From the NCBI GenBank assembly GCA_943788815.1, contig CALSRS010000001.1, positions 1,611,501 to 1,675,500 on the forward strand: DNA of 64,000 nt, given 5' to 3'. Position 1 is the first letter of the stretch. Each line of letters begins with the position of its first letter. Source of the DNA: an uncultured Gammaproteobacteria bacterium. Lineage in GTDB: Bacteria > Pseudomonadota > Gammaproteobacteria > Eutrophobiales > Eutrophobiaceae. The notes below the pieces were generated by a model. It saw nothing but the letters and a program-made list of their open reading frames with translations. It did not search any database and was not told where the DNA came from. Of the stretch, positions 16,989-26,130 are shown one piece after another. A program made the translations under genes and the position numbers.

Positions 16989-18269
16989 ATGACAATCTTT
17001 GCACTAGGACTAAATCACATAACTGCCCCTGTAGAGGTGCGCGAGAAGGTGGCGGTTAATGATTACAACCTGCCTACAGCCTTGTCTGAACTGCGAGCAC
17101 AAAATGACATTGATGAAGTTGCTATACTTTCCACATGCAACCGAACTGAAGTGTACTGTTCCCTCAAAAATGAGGATAACAGAATCATTATTGACTGGTT
17201 GTCTCACTTACATCACCTAAAAATACAGGACCTAAATCCATTCCTTTATTCCTATCCAGATGCCAATGCAGTTAAACACATGTTGCGGGTTGCCAGTGGA
17301 CTGGACTCCATGGTGCTTGGAGAGCCGCAGGTTCTTGGGCAACTAAAGACTGCATATAAAGCAGCAGTCGAGGCTGGCAGTATTGGCCACCTACTGGGCA
17401 AGTTATTTCAACATTCTTTCAAAGTTGCCAAGGAAGTTCGAAGCAATACTGAAATAGGTAACCATCCCGTTTCAATCGCCTTTGCAGCTGTCAGACTTGG
17501 GCAACAGATATTTGGTGATTTCTCAGATAAAACGGTACTGCTAATTGGCGCAGGAGAAACAATCGAATTAACTGCTAAACATCTTCACGAATGTGGCTTA
17601 AACCGGATGATTATTGCAAACCGTACACTTGAACGATCGCAACATCTTGCCAGTGAGTTTTCAGGATATGCAATCACCCTGGATGATGTTCCCAATCACC
17701 TGCATGAAGCGGATATCGTAATCAGCTCAACGGCAAGTGAAGCACCAATAATCAGCAGAGACATGGTTGAGGCCGCCATAATAAAACGTAAGCACAAGCC
17801 TGTTTACATAGTAGATATTGCGGTACCCAGGGATATTGAACCTGGCGCTGGCGAACTCGATGATGTTTACCTGTATACCGTTGATGACCTCCAGGTAGTC
17901 ATTGATGAAAATCTGCGAAATCGAGAACAGGCCGCGATGCAAGCTGAGGAAATAATTGATACACATGTCATACATTTTATGGACTGGTTACATTCACTAA
18001 ATACCGTATCTACTATAAAGGCAATACGTGATCAGGCGACAGCGATCCAGCAGGAAGTTCTCAGCACGGCTATCAAGCGATTAAATCGCGGTGAAGACCC
18101 AAAAATGATTATGACAGAAATGGCGCGATCTCTTTCAAATAAACTAATTCATCCACCCAGTTCCGGATTAAGGAATGTTAGCCAGGAGCAAAAAGATGAA
18201 TTGTTGAGGGCGGCAAGAATTCTATTTAACGTGCCCTCTGACAGTAGCGAATCAGATAATCACAATTAA
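16989..18269 (+). CDS. hemA: Glutamyl-tRNA reductase
   Basis: First step of C5-pathway haem synthesis: reduces Glu-tRNA to glutamate-1-semialdehyde with NADPH. C50 in LSTCNRTEVYC is the catalytic thiol. ASGLDSMVLGEPQVLGQLK and the NADPH loop LIGAGETIELTAKHL are intact, and a helical dimerisation domain closes the 426-residue protein. The upstream region to 16750 is AT-rich and shared with the divergent TPR gene. prfA and prmC follow. Confidence 0.97.
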   Translation: MTIFALGLNHITAPVEVREKVAVNDYNLPTALSELRAQNDIDEVAILSTCNRTEVYCSLKNEDNRIIIDWLSHLHHLKIQDLNPFLYSYPDANAVKHMLRVASGLDSMVLGEPQVLGQLKTAYKAAVEAGSIGHLLGKLFQHSFKVAKEVRSNTEIGNHPVSIAFAAVRLGQQIFGDFSDKTVLLIGAGETIELTAKHLHECGLNRMIIANRTLERSQHLASEFSGYAITLDDVPNHLHEADIVISSTASEAPIISRDMVEAAIIKRKHKPVYIVDIAVPRDIEPGAGELDDVYLYTVDDLQVVIDENLRNREQAAMQAEEIIDTHVIHFMDWLHSLNTVSTIKAIRDQATAIQQEVLSTAIKRLNRGEDPKMIMTEMARSLSNKLIHPPSSGLRNVSQEQKDELLRAARILFNVPSDSSESDNHN

Positions 18270-18319
18270 CCAAACCGCTTCATATCGGTTTGATCTATTT
18301 ATTTAAGCTATTCTAAAAA

Positions 18320-19414
18320 ATGCTAAAGCAAAGCCTGCAACAAAAACTTGATAAGCTGACGGAGAGACGTGGTGAAATTCACGCTTTGTTATCCGATGCT
18401 GACGTTATTCGTGACCAAAATCAGTTTCGTAACCTAAGTAAAGAAGTGGCGGAGATTAACCCGGTTGTCAATTGTTATGGAGATTATTTACAACACATGG
18501 AATCCATACATGAAACCAATGGTATGTTAAATGACGATGACGAGGACATCAGGCAAATCGCCCATGAAGAGATACAATTAAAGGAAGCCAGAATCAGTGA
18601 GCTGGAAGAAGAACTGCAGAAATTATTATTACCAAAAGACCCCGCAGACAACAGTAATATTTTTCTTGAAATACGCGCAGGCACGGGGGGGGAAGAAGCT
18701 GCCTTGTTTTCGGCAGATTTGATGAGAATGTATTCACGTTACGCGGAAAACCAGCGTTGGAAAATTGAGATTATCAGTACTGCTTTAAGTGACCTTGAAG
18801 GCTACAAGGAAATTATCCTGAGAATAATCGGAACCGGCGCCTATTCAAGATTAAAATTTGAATCAGGCGCCCATCGTGTGCAACGGGTGCCAGAAACAGA
18901 ATCGCAGGGCCGAATTCATACCTCAGCATGTACTGTCGCTGTGCTGCCTGAAACAGAAGAAATTGAAGAAATAGATATCAGCACTGATGAAATAAAAGTG
19001 GATACATTTCGTGCTTCTGGTGCGGGTGGACAACATGTAAACAAAACTGACTCTGCTATCCGCCTGACACATATTCCATCAGGCATCGTTGTAGAATGCC
19101 AGGATGAGCGCTCTCAACATAAAAACAGAGCAAGGGCAATGTCTCTCCTCAAAGCAAAGCTATTGAACAATGAACGCTCAAAACAAGAAGCCGAAATAGC
19201 AGAGAATCGCAGGAACCTGGTGGGCTCAGGAGACCGTTCTGAGCGAATTCGTACCTATAATTTTCCACAGGGCAGGGTCACAGATCATCGCATCAATCTT
19301 ACATTGTATAAACTAGATGAGTTTCTTCAGGGTGATATGGATATGGTCATTGATCCTCTTATCAATGAATATCAGGCCGATCTACTGGCGGCGCTGGGAG
19401 ATGATGATAAATAA
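18320..19414 (+). CDS. prfA: Peptide chain release factor 1
   Basis: Reads UAA and UAG and triggers peptide release. The GGQ loop is in [21 protein letters not shown] around residue 235, and the [15 protein letters not shown] and [18 protein letters not shown] segments are typical. The length is 364 residues. Its stop overlaps the ATG of prmC (TAATG), fitting coupled production of the release factor and the enzyme that methylates its GGQ glutamine. Confidence 0.97.
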   Translation: MLKQSLQQKLDKLTERRGEIHALLSDADVIRDQNQFRNLSKEVAEINPVVNCYGDYLQHMESIHETNGMLNDDDEDIRQIAHEEIQLKEARISELEEELQKLLLPKDPADNSNIFLEIRAGTGGEEAALFSADLMRMYSRYAENQRWKIEIISTALSDLEGYKEIILRIIGTGAYSRLKFESGAHRVQRVPETESQGRIHTSACTVAVLPETEEIEEIDISTDEIKVDTFRASGAGGQHVNKTDSAIRLTHIPSGIVVECQDERSQHKNRARAMSLLKAKLLNNERSKQEAEIAENRRNLVGSGDRSERIRTYNFPQGRVTDHRINLTLYKLDEFLQGDMDMVIDPLINEYQADLLAALGDDDK

Positions 19415-20256
19415 TGGTGCCCAAGTGCTCTATAAAACAAGCATTAGACCAGGGCATGCTTCAACTATCACATAAAGATACGGCAAAGCTGGAATGTGAA
19501 ATTTTGATGTCCAACGTTGTCAAAAAAAGGAGAGAATATCTCTATTCACATCCTGAATATCTTCTCGATGCAACGGAATATTCAAATTTCAATTCTCTGA
19601 TACAAAAACGTGCCAGTGGTTTCCCAGTAGCCTATCTGACGGGTTCAAGGGAATTTTGGTCTATCGATATCAAGGTCAATAAATACACATTGATACCCAG
19701 ACCAGAAACGGAATGTCTTGTTGAATCAGTATTAAAAAATATAGAGACAGAAAGTAAACAAAAGATACTGGATCTTGGCACCGGCTCTGGAGCAATAGCA
19801 ATTGCAATTGCCAGTGAAAGACCAATGTCTCAAATTACTGCCATTGATATCTGTCCATATGCACTAGATATGGCAAAAGATAATGCCAATAAGAACAATG
19901 TTTCTAATATCGATTTTTTACTATCGGACTGGTTCTCAGAAATCAATCAGACTATGTTTGATGTAATCATCTCAAACCCTCCATATGTAGAATCGAACTG
20001 CCCCGGATTTATTAGTGGAGACATTCGTTACGAACCCAGGCTGGCTCTTGATGGCGGCTCCAGGGGAATGGATGCATATATCAGAATAATCCCCGGCGCC
20101 ATAAGATATTTAAAACCAGGGAGCATGATCGCACTTGAGCACGGTTACTTACAAGGAGGAATGATCCATAATTGCATGTCTGACAATGGCTATTGTGATA
20201 TTCAAACCATCAAGGACTATGCTGGGAATGATAGAGTTACCACAGGCAAGATATAG
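19414..20256 (+). CDS. prmC: Release factor glutamine methyltransferase
   Basis: SAM-dependent N5-glutamine methyltransferase acting on the GGQ loop of RF1/RF2. The SAM motif is ILDLGTGSGAIAIAIA, and the catalytic NPPY sits in VIISNPPYVES. The N-terminal helical RF-binding domain and PRPETECLVE are present. The length, 280 residues, is normal. It overlaps prfA by one base. Confidence 0.95.
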   Translation: MVPKCSIKQALDQGMLQLSHKDTAKLECEILMSNVVKKRREYLYSHPEYLLDATEYSNFNSLIQKRASGFPVAYLTGSREFWSIDIKVNKYTLIPRPETECLVESVLKNIETESKQKILDLGTGSGAIAIAIASERPMSQITAIDICPYALDMAKDNANKNNVSNIDFLLSDWFSEINQTMFDVIISNPPYVESNCPGFISGDIRYEPRLALDGGSRGMDAYIRIIPGAIRYLKPGSMIALEHGYLQGGMIHNCMSDNGYCDIQTIKDYAGNDRVTTGKI

Positions 20257-20262
20257 CTAATT

Positions 20263-20697
20263 ATGAAACAGATGATCGAAAGACAAAGGTCCATTTTAAT
20301 CCCGGACACGATTACTAATTTTCAATACGATGCATTAATGGAGAGATTTAATAAGCTAGAGCACATTCTTGATTTTGAATTAACAGATGAACATCTCGAC
20401 ATTAAATATGACCTTAAACAGATCTCGTTTAATGAGATCTGGACGGTAATACTAGAAGTCATGCTGCAAAATCAGTACCCACCATTTATCTGGTGGAAAT
20501 ATAAGCTATTGGCTCAGCTTGAAGCCAATGAAAAAGACCATCTGGCCAACCGCTTTGGATGGTATGAATATGTCACAGATATTTTTATCAGTCATCATTC
20601 TGATTCTCATAATGATCCGAACAAGAAAAAGCTTTGGCAGCATTATTCCAACAAAGATAAAACACAGACTCGTGATGATATAAATCATGAAGGATGA
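20263..20697 (+). CDS. Hypothetical protein between prmC and moeB
   Basis: A 144-residue soluble protein with no recognised domain. It is rich in charged and aromatic residues, with a central YPPFIWWKYKLLAQLEANE segment and a hydrophilic His/Asn/Asp-rich tail. It starts 7 bases after prmC and overlaps moeB by 11 bases, so it is translated within the hemA-prfA-prmC-moeB operon and is likely real. Function unknown. Confidence 0.65.
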   Translation: MKQMIERQRSILIPDTITNFQYDALMERFNKLEHILDFELTDEHLDIKYDLKQISFNEIWTVILEVMLQNQYPPFIWWKYKLLAQLEANEKDHLANRFGWYEYVTDIFISHHSDSHNDPNKKKLWQHYSNKDKTQTRDDINHEG

Positions 20698-21433
20698 AGA
20701 ATTAATCCGCTATAGCAGGCAGATCATGCTCCCGGAGATTGATGCGGGAGGTCAGATCAAACTGGCAAACGCCAGGGTAATTATATTTGGTCTGGGCGGA
20801 CTTGGTTCATCCGCATCAATCTATCTTGCGGCCGCCGGTGTCGGTCATCTGGTATTAGTGGACTTTGACAAAGTTGATATGTCCAATTTACAAAGGCAAA
20901 TCCTGCATTCAAGCAATGACATTGGAAGATATAAAACAGAATCAGCAAAAGACCACTTATTATCTCTTAATCCCAACGTAAAGCTGACCTTGATTGATCG
21001 TAAACTAGAAGACAGTGAACTCTACGAACAAGTAAAAAAAGTCGATGTCGTCATCGATGCAACAGATAACTTCACCTCCAGATTTATGATTAACAAAGCT
21101 TGTGTGCAGGCAAAAAAACCCCTGGTGTCTGGCGCGGCTATACGCTTTGAAGCCCAGGTAAGCGTGTTTGACCCCAGAGAGAAAACTTCACCATGCTATC
21201 GCTGTCTTTATGGAGAGCAAGACATTACAGATGAAACATGTACAGCAAACGGGGTTATCTCACCACTATTGGGCATTGTTGGCAGCATACAGGCAATTGA
21301 GACGATGAAACTGATTATGGAAATCGGTCAGACCTTGATAGGCAGATTAATACTGTTTGATGCCATGTCCATGGAATGGCACCAGGCACGACTGGCCAAG
21401 GATCCAGAGTGTCCGGTATGTAGTAACGAGTGA
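20687..21433 (+). CDS. moeB: MoeB/ThiF-type adenylyltransferase
   Basis: An E1-like enzyme that adenylates the C-terminal Gly of a sulfur carrier, MoaD or ThiS. Marks are RYSRQIMLPEIDAGGQ, the nucleotide loop GLGGLGSSASIYLAAAGVG, DFDKVDMSNLQRQILH and two Zn CxxC pairs (SPCYRC and CPVC). It is 248 residues. The position after prmC matches Pseudomonas moeB. ThiF is the alternative family name, and sequence alone cannot separate their carriers. Confidence 0.9.
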   Translation: MKDEELIRYSRQIMLPEIDAGGQIKLANARVIIFGLGGLGSSASIYLAAAGVGHLVLVDFDKVDMSNLQRQILHSSNDIGRYKTESAKDHLLSLNPNVKLTLIDRKLEDSELYEQVKKVDVVIDATDNFTSRFMINKACVQAKKPLVSGAAIRFEAQVSVFDPREKTSPCYRCLYGEQDITDETCTANGVISPLLGIVGSIQAIETMKLIMEIGQTLIGRLILFDAMSMEWHQARLAKDPECPVCSNE

Positions 21434-21499
21434 ACAAACACTTCTTTATTATAAATCTGAACCTCGCTGGCAATATACTATGTAAAATGAATATTACGA

Positions 21500-22558
21500 C
21501 TAGTAGGTGAATGACAGGTTGATTGAACCAAAATCATGTCCACCAGGTTCGCCGTTAAACTCACGAGTTCTCAGGACATGCGCATAAGAAAATTTAAACT
21601 TTCTATAGACAGTGCTGATTCCCAACACAAGATCTGTCACCAAGGATTTCTTTTCAACGCTATGGCTAGATGTGAATGTATTACCATCCAAAAAGATATC
21701 TCTTAAAACAAATCTCGTCGTCATTGCCATAAATATATGGGCACTAAAAGACCGGTAATCATCTCTATATCGGACATCACTGGTATCCGCGGGTGCATTG
21801 GTGTCTCCACCGGGTCTAATTATTGCGGATCCAAAATCTGCAGGAAGATCCCAACCTGTCCTTATTTCGATACCACCATTTACATAGGTGCTGATGTTCC
21901 CCAGGGTACCGCCTCCATGAATAATCGCATCTGCACCCCACCGACCACTAAATTTTAAATGCGGCACCAATCGATACTTATGGTCATAAACCAGCATCAA
22001 GCCAGGCTCTGTTTTAATTTGATTTGACCAGCCGTTTGCCTTTGGTATTCCCCTGATAGAATGCACCAAATCCTGCGCTTGTTTGGCCAGTGACCATCTA
22101 CCAGTAAATCCCAGCTGGATCTCAAAACTGTCCAGAACTCGATAGTTTTTGCTATGAAATGCCATGCCGCCATATAGCCAGCCTGCATAAGGCCGTTCTG
22201 AGAGAATAAGTTCACTGGTAACGGTATCATTGGGTGTATACATCATCTGTCCGATTGAAACTGCAAAATTTCCCTGCCTGGTTTCATCATCATGATATGG
22301 CAACAAAGAAAACATACTTCTAGTAATATCTTGCAAGGTTCCTTGTTGTTGCATCCAGTTTAGATCTTCGAACCAGTTTAAATCTGGAGAAAACCAGTTC
22401 AACTTAATGCCGTTAGTATAAAACCGATCCGTACTGTTAAAGAGGTCGTTTTCAAACCGGGCGGTAAATGTCCAGGACTCAGATGGTGGATTCTGAGCAA
22501 AGACAGGCATAGCCATAAAAAACAAGCCAAACAGTAAAACAGATGGAATTATATTCAC
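21500..22558 (-). CDS. LpxR-family outer-membrane lipid A deacylase
   Basis: The signal peptide ends near AMPVFA. The mature chain is beta-barrel-like and carries family marks FTARFENDLFNSTDRFYTNG, SIGQMMYTPND and SERPYAGWLYGGMAF, and ends with aromatic Y, as barrel proteins do. LpxR removes the 3'-acyloxyacyl group of lipid A, altering surface immunogenicity. The 352-residue length fits. It ends 16 bases short of dgkA's stop side, so both may be co-transcribed on the minus strand. Confidence 0.85.
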   Translation of the reverse strand: MNIIPSVLLFGLFFMAMPVFAQNPPSESWTFTARFENDLFNSTDRFYTNGIKLNWFSPDLNWFEDLNWMQQQGTLQDITRSMFSLLPYHDDETRQGNFAVSIGQMMYTPNDTVTSELILSERPYAGWLYGGMAFHSKNYRVLDSFEIQLGFTGRWSLAKQAQDLVHSIRGIPKANGWSNQIKTEPGLMLVYDHKYRLVPHLKFSGRWGADAIIHGGGTLGNISTYVNGGIEIRTGWDLPADFGSAIIRPGGDTNAPADTSDVRYRDDYRSFSAHIFMAMTTRFVLRDIFLDGNTFTSSHSVEKKSLVTDLVLGISTVYRKFKFSYAHVLRTREFNGEPGGHDFGSINLSFTY

Positions 22559-22574
22559 TATGCGTACGAGAATA

Positions 22575-22937
22575 TTAGAGTAATAAAATAATACCCCAAA
22601 TTACCAGAACATTAATTAAAGAAAGGAACACGGCCGCAGAACCTGCATCTTTAGCATACCTTGATAATTCATGCTTCTCACCACCAAAACGATCGATAGC
22701 GGCTTCAACACAGGTATTTAATAATTCAACGATCAGTACGATAAATAAAACGAGAATAAGCAATGCCTTTTCTAAACCAGTTTCTCCAAAATATAAACCC
22801 ATTGGAAATAGAATCATTGCGAGTATTAATTCCTGACGAAATGCCGCTTCATTATTGAATGCCAGTTTAAGACCACTTAGTGAAAAACGAGTAGCTTTAA
22901 TGATTCTATCTATACCTTTAGGTCCTTGCCCAGACAT
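22575..22937 (-). CDS. dgkA: Diacylglycerol kinase
   Basis: A 120-residue membrane kinase with three helices. It recycles diacylglycerol from membrane-derived oligosaccharide or lipid A phosphoethanolamine reactions. Motifs are the N-terminal amphipathic FSLSGLKLAFNNEAAFRQEL and the active-site ELLNTCVEAAIDRFGGEKHEL. It precedes the LpxR gene. Confidence 0.95.
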   Translation of the reverse strand: MSGQGPKGIDRIIKATRFSLSGLKLAFNNEAAFRQELILAMILFPMGLYFGETGLEKALLILVLFIVLIVELLNTCVEAAIDRFGGEKHELSRYAKDAGSAAVFLSLINVLVIWGIILLL

Positions 22938-23022
22938 AACTGGCCCCTTAATCAGAAAAGAAGTTATTATTGCTTGTTAGGGATCCTTTTCCAAGGTGCT
23001 TTGCCGCTGAAGATCCTTTTAT

Positions 23023-23775
23023 TTACTCATCTTCAGAATCAATTAATTTTTGTAATTCGCGTTTTTTAAACCACGATAACCAGCCAGTAATAGACAAAGC
23101 CAAAAATAATATAACGGCAAGATCAACAATCACAACGCCTACAGTGCCAAAGATCCTCCCGCTATGGATGTCCTGAATGACTCTTTCCAGAGGTAAGCCT
23201 TCTCCAAGATAAAGTCTCATCACTTTATCGAGCATATCATCTGGTAGATTTGCCTTTTCAGACCAGTTTTGCTCTACGGGTGATTGGGATTGCCATCTCC
23301 CCAGTTCCAAATCAGAAGATAACAGGACGCCATTTGCATTAATAACTATGTTGTCATTAAATTTTCCTATGGATGTGATTCCCTCGGGAATGCCATGGGC
23401 CTGGTTAAGCGTTTCGACGAACTCTCCTTGAGCCGTCACCAATATCAAAGACGCCTGTAAACCAACAATAAAAAAATCTTCAAGATAAATAACGCCAATA
23501 AGATTGTCAGCTATCAGGTCCAGTTCAACATCATTCATATAGAGATGATTGTCTATCTGTGTGAAATAGTGACCGTTGGTAAAATATGTGACTGGATCAT
23601 CTGCAGGCTCAATATCATAAATCGCCAATAGACCGCGATTTTCAATATAAGTATCTTCCAACTTAAGGTCTTGCGTATGCAGTAACAATATACCAGTTAC
23701 TGAAAGCATAATAATAAAAAAGGTGGCAATCATGCCGATGACCTTATGGCTGGATAAAAGTAACTTTAAATTCAT
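23023..23775 (-). CDS. PepSY-associated transmembrane protein
   Basis: Residues 8-32 form a first membrane helix containing H10 (SSHKVIGMIATFFIIMLSVTG). A periplasmic domain follows to about residue 205, and a second helix (GVVIVDLAVILFLALSITGWLSWF) follows DIHSGRIFG. Such PepSY-TM proteins are thought to bind haem and carry electrons across the membrane, including to ferric siderophores or flavoproteins. It overlaps the FMN-binding protein gene by 4 bases, so the two likely form a redox pair behind a Fur-box promoter. Confidence 0.8.
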   Translation of the reverse strand: MNLKLLLSSHKVIGMIATFFIIMLSVTGILLLHTQDLKLEDTYIENRGLLAIYDIEPADDPVTYFTNGHYFTQIDNHLYMNDVELDLIADNLIGVIYLEDFFIVGLQASLILVTAQGEFVETLNQAHGIPEGITSIGKFNDNIVINANGVLLSSDLELGRWQSQSPVEQNWSEKANLPDDMLDKVMRLYLGEGLPLERVIQDIHSGRIFGTVGVVIVDLAVILFLALSITGWLSWFKKRELQKLIDSEDE

Positions 23776-24293
23776 TGAGTGACAAGTTGGTGAAAATAAA
23801 GTGATAGTACAGCAAGTCGGTTGACTGCTCTGACGGATAATGTAGCGCCAGATATGCCATCAATACCTTTATCCAGTTCATTCTTGTCTTTTAATTTTAC
23901 ATTGAGAAATTGGTCGGTATAAAACGGATATCGAACCTCCCACCCCCTGGATTCCCTGAATATTAGTATTTTAACTTTTTCAATTTTATTTGCGTTAATG
24001 ACTATACCCACTGTGATAGGAAGAGATTTACCAATTTCTTCAAGTATCCAGGCCGTCCTTTCACCCTCACGCCAATAGCTTACTCGTAAAACTCCAAGAT
24101 CATGTCCCAGAATAGAACGGACTTGTTGTTTAGTTTCGTTTTGAATCCATAACTTCGAAACTACTGGGACGCTCCCATCAAAAACGTCTTCAAGAAAAGC
24201 TTGTGGTTCCTGGTATGTTCCTCGGGCAGGTAGTTGGGGTGAGATAAAACCCCAAAATAGTATATGCAAAAATATAATGACTTTTATTTTCAT
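23772..24293 (-). CDS. Exported FMN-binding domain protein
   Basis: A signal peptide (to about residue 22) precedes a 150-residue domain ending DGISGATLSVRAVNRLAVL. D-x-x-S-G-A-T-x-S is the covalent flavinylation site used by ApbE, with FMN on the Thr or Ser. The protein would be periplasmic and pass electrons, probably from the PepSY partner it overlaps. No apbE gene is in the window. Its position after a porin and Fur box suggests an iron-linked role. Confidence 0.8.
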   Translation of the reverse strand: MKIKVIIFLHILFWGFISPQLPARGTYQEPQAFLEDVFDGSVPVVSKLWIQNETKQQVRSILGHDLGVLRVSYWREGERTAWILEEIGKSLPITVGIVINANKIEKVKILIFRESRGWEVRYPFYTDQFLNVKLKDKNELDKGIDGISGATLSVRAVNRLAVLSLYFHQLVTQ

Positions 24294-24349
24294 AAAGTGG
24301 ACGTGTGAAATTTATGACTGCCGATAAAATAAATTGCAAAAATTAGATG

Positions 24350-25648
24350 TTAAAACTGATAACCAAGTCCTAGATTAATGCCATCAAGGGTTCGATCAAC
24401 CAAACCATCGGCATCCTCCCACTGAACATCAAATTTAAACACAACATTGTCGTGCGGCCACCAGTTGACCCCCGTGGTCATTTGTTTAAATTCTTCAAAA
24501 CGGTGAGCACCATCAATTTGGTTTCTCTCGTCCCACTGGGTATAACGTGCAAACAGACCGATGTCTCCCCATGAAGAATTGGCAAGATTAAATCGATAAG
24601 ATGGTTCTAAATACCAGCCATCAAGCGTACCCGCATTGATGCTATCAGGTATTAATAAAGGGTCATCGCTATAGTCCCAGCGGGCATATAATGCCCTCAA
24701 GCCAAAGCCACTGTGGTGTTGCCAGATTAAATGACTCTCCAGTAAGGTCGCATTAATATCTATATTATCCGCAGTGCCAGTTATATCCGATTGATACTGA
24801 CCTGAAATGCTGATCTCAAGACCTGGTATTCCCGTATATCTGATCCTACCAGTTGAAGCAAAGCCCAAATCGTCTGCTTGTGCTACCTTGGTTCGGCCAC
24901 TACGCGGCCGTAAGGTTGAACTTCCTATTGTTGGCACTGAAAGTCCTGTATGTATGACTGCATCATAATTCCAGCCTGGAGCCAACTCACCATACATACC
25001 AATTCCTGCTTCCCACCAGGTTGCTGGTATTATTTCTGACTCTACCTTGTTTCTTTCTACACCATAAAAAGTATCAGGCTCATGTGTAGGATTGATTATA
25101 CCGATTGGGAGAATATCAAGACCTGCCCTGGCCGTATGAGCTTCATTCAAATCTATCTCTACCCAGGCCTGTTCTAATTCGACTTCACCTGGAGCACCAT
25201 CGCCTGCCAGGGAATGTTCAAGTTCAAACTCAGAAAAAAATCGTATGTTTTCAGTAAACTCACGACCAAAATATAAAACAAATCGATGGTAATCAGTGCG
25301 ATCTAATGAATCATCACCGTCGTCAAGCATATCGTCACTCAAGTTGTTGTAATGCAGTTCTCCATAACCACCAATAGATGTACGCTGAAATTCATCTGGG
25401 CCGCGATTAATATCGATCGTAACCTGCTCTACTGCATTCGCTGTAATTTCAACTGCATCACTATTTTGGCTCGCTAGACTTTCCGTCTCTTCCAATTTTG
25501 CCTTTAACAACTCGATGGCTTTTTGTTGTTCCTGAATGATTTGCCACATTTGTTCAGGGCTTGGAACCTGACCCATAATTGCAGGCGAGACCACCAGGGC
25601 CAGCAAGATAATAATTATTTTTTTTTGTGCTAAAGATAAAGGTGACAC
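24350..25648 (-). CDS. Outer-membrane porin with N-terminal coiled coil
   Basis: After a signal peptide (cleavage near IMGQ), residues 30-65 form a coiled coil typical of trimeric OprP/OprO-like porins. A beta-barrel with alternating aromatic residues follows, ending in YQF. IGGYGELHYNN and RFFSEFELEH are typical of this family. The 432-residue length fits. It is the first gene of a porin-FMN-PepSY unit behind a Fur box and an FNR box, so it may admit iron complexes or other anions. The exact substrate is unknown. Confidence 0.85.
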   Translation of the reverse strand: MSPLSLAQKKIIIILLALVVSPAIMGQVPSPEQMWQIIQEQQKAIELLKAKLEETESLASQNSDAVEITANAVEQVTIDINRGPDEFQRTSIGGYGELHYNNLSDDMLDDGDDSLDRTDYHRFVLYFGREFTENIRFFSEFELEHSLAGDGAPGEVELEQAWVEIDLNEAHTARAGLDILPIGIINPTHEPDTFYGVERNKVESEIIPATWWEAGIGMYGELAPGWNYDAVIHTGLSVPTIGSSTLRPRSGRTKVAQADDLGFASTGRIRYTGIPGLEISISGQYQSDITGTADNIDINATLLESHLIWQHHSGFGLRALYARWDYSDDPLLIPDSINAGTLDGWYLEPSYRFNLANSSWGDIGLFARYTQWDERNQIDGAHRFEEFKQMTTGVNWWPHDNVVFKFDVQWEDADGLVDRTLDGINLGLGYQF

Positions 25649-25698
25649 AAACTACTCCTTGGATAAATGGATAAAATGCCTAAACTATATTTAATCTT

Positions 25699-25724
25699 AA
25701 TGATAATGAGAATTATTATCATTA
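25699..25724. promoter_or_regulatory. Fur box before porin-flavin operon
   Basis: TGAGAAT-T-ATTATCA at 25707-25721 matches the 7-1-7 Fur consensus in 13 of 14 arm positions, and an overlapping TGATAAT begins at 25701. It lies 51-76 bases upstream of the porin start on the minus strand, in the promoter zone. The same 15-base core recurs upstream of bfr/lemA at 26686. Confidence 0.85.
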
Positions 25725-25739
25725 GCAAATAAAATATAT

Positions 25740-25761
25740 GCGCATCTCTGCGCTTTTTTTT
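25740..25761 (+). terminator. Small hairpin with T8 tract, plus strand
   Basis: GCGCA and TGCGC pair around TCTC and are followed by eight T residues, so the plus strand carries a compact terminator. No plus-strand gene is upstream. On the minus strand it could be a weak bfd terminator. Its direction is therefore puzzling. Confidence 0.45.
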
Positions 25762-25808
25762 GTTTTATTCCGATTGCAGCAGGATATCTGAAGTTAGGCG
25801 TAACGGTT

Positions 25809-25822
25809 TTGATTTACATCAA
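25809..25822. promoter_or_regulatory. Consensus FNR/ANR box
   Basis: TTGATTTACATCAA is a perfect TTGAT-N4-ATCAA site inside a longer inverted repeat (GGTTTTGAT/ATCAAAACC). It lies between bfd and the porin gene, about 160 bases upstream of the porin start, so oxygen-dependent control of the porin-flavin operon is plausible. Confidence 0.7.
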
Positions 25823-25855
25823 AACCTCTTAATCTTGTGTTTAAAACAGAGAAAT

Positions 25856-26032
25856 CTAAGCCGCCTGGGGGGAATGGTGTTGTTTTACCAAATCTCTAAC
25901 GGATTCCAAACATGAACCGCAGGACTCTGTGACCTTTAATTTTTCTTTTAATTCACGGACGGTAGTTGCCCCTTCCTCCATGGCTTTTCGAATGTCCTTA
26001 TCGGTCACCGCCCTGCATACACACACATACAT
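25856..26032 (-). CDS. bfd: Bacterioferritin-associated ferredoxin
   Basis: A 58-residue [2Fe-2S] protein that reduces bacterioferritin to release stored iron. It begins MYVCVCRAVTDKDIRKAMEE, with C4 and C6, and carries C38 and C41 in ESCGSCLE, the Bfd/NirB-type C-x-C...C-x-x-C pattern. It follows bfr on the same strand with a 98-base gap that contains a weak Fur-like site. Its small size makes it easy to miss. All four cluster cysteines are present. Confidence 0.9.
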   Translation of the reverse strand: MYVCVCRAVTDKDIRKAMEEGATTVRELKEKLKVTESCGSCLESVRDLVKQHHSPQAA

Positions 26033-26081
26033 CGTAGGGATATCCCTTAATCACTATACTTGATGATAATCTTAGTACAAA

Positions 26082-26096
26082 TGAGAATTGTTTACA
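26082..26096. promoter_or_regulatory. Weak Fur-like site upstream of bfd
   Basis: TGAGAAT-T-GTTTACA matches the 7-1-7 Fur consensus at about 10 of 14 positions and lies 50-64 bases upstream of the bfd start. bfd is commonly Fur-repressed, so this is a reasonable but weak call. Confidence 0.4.
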
Positions 26097-26130
26097 AATA
26101 AACAGTATCTTATTGTTTTTACTAAATATT

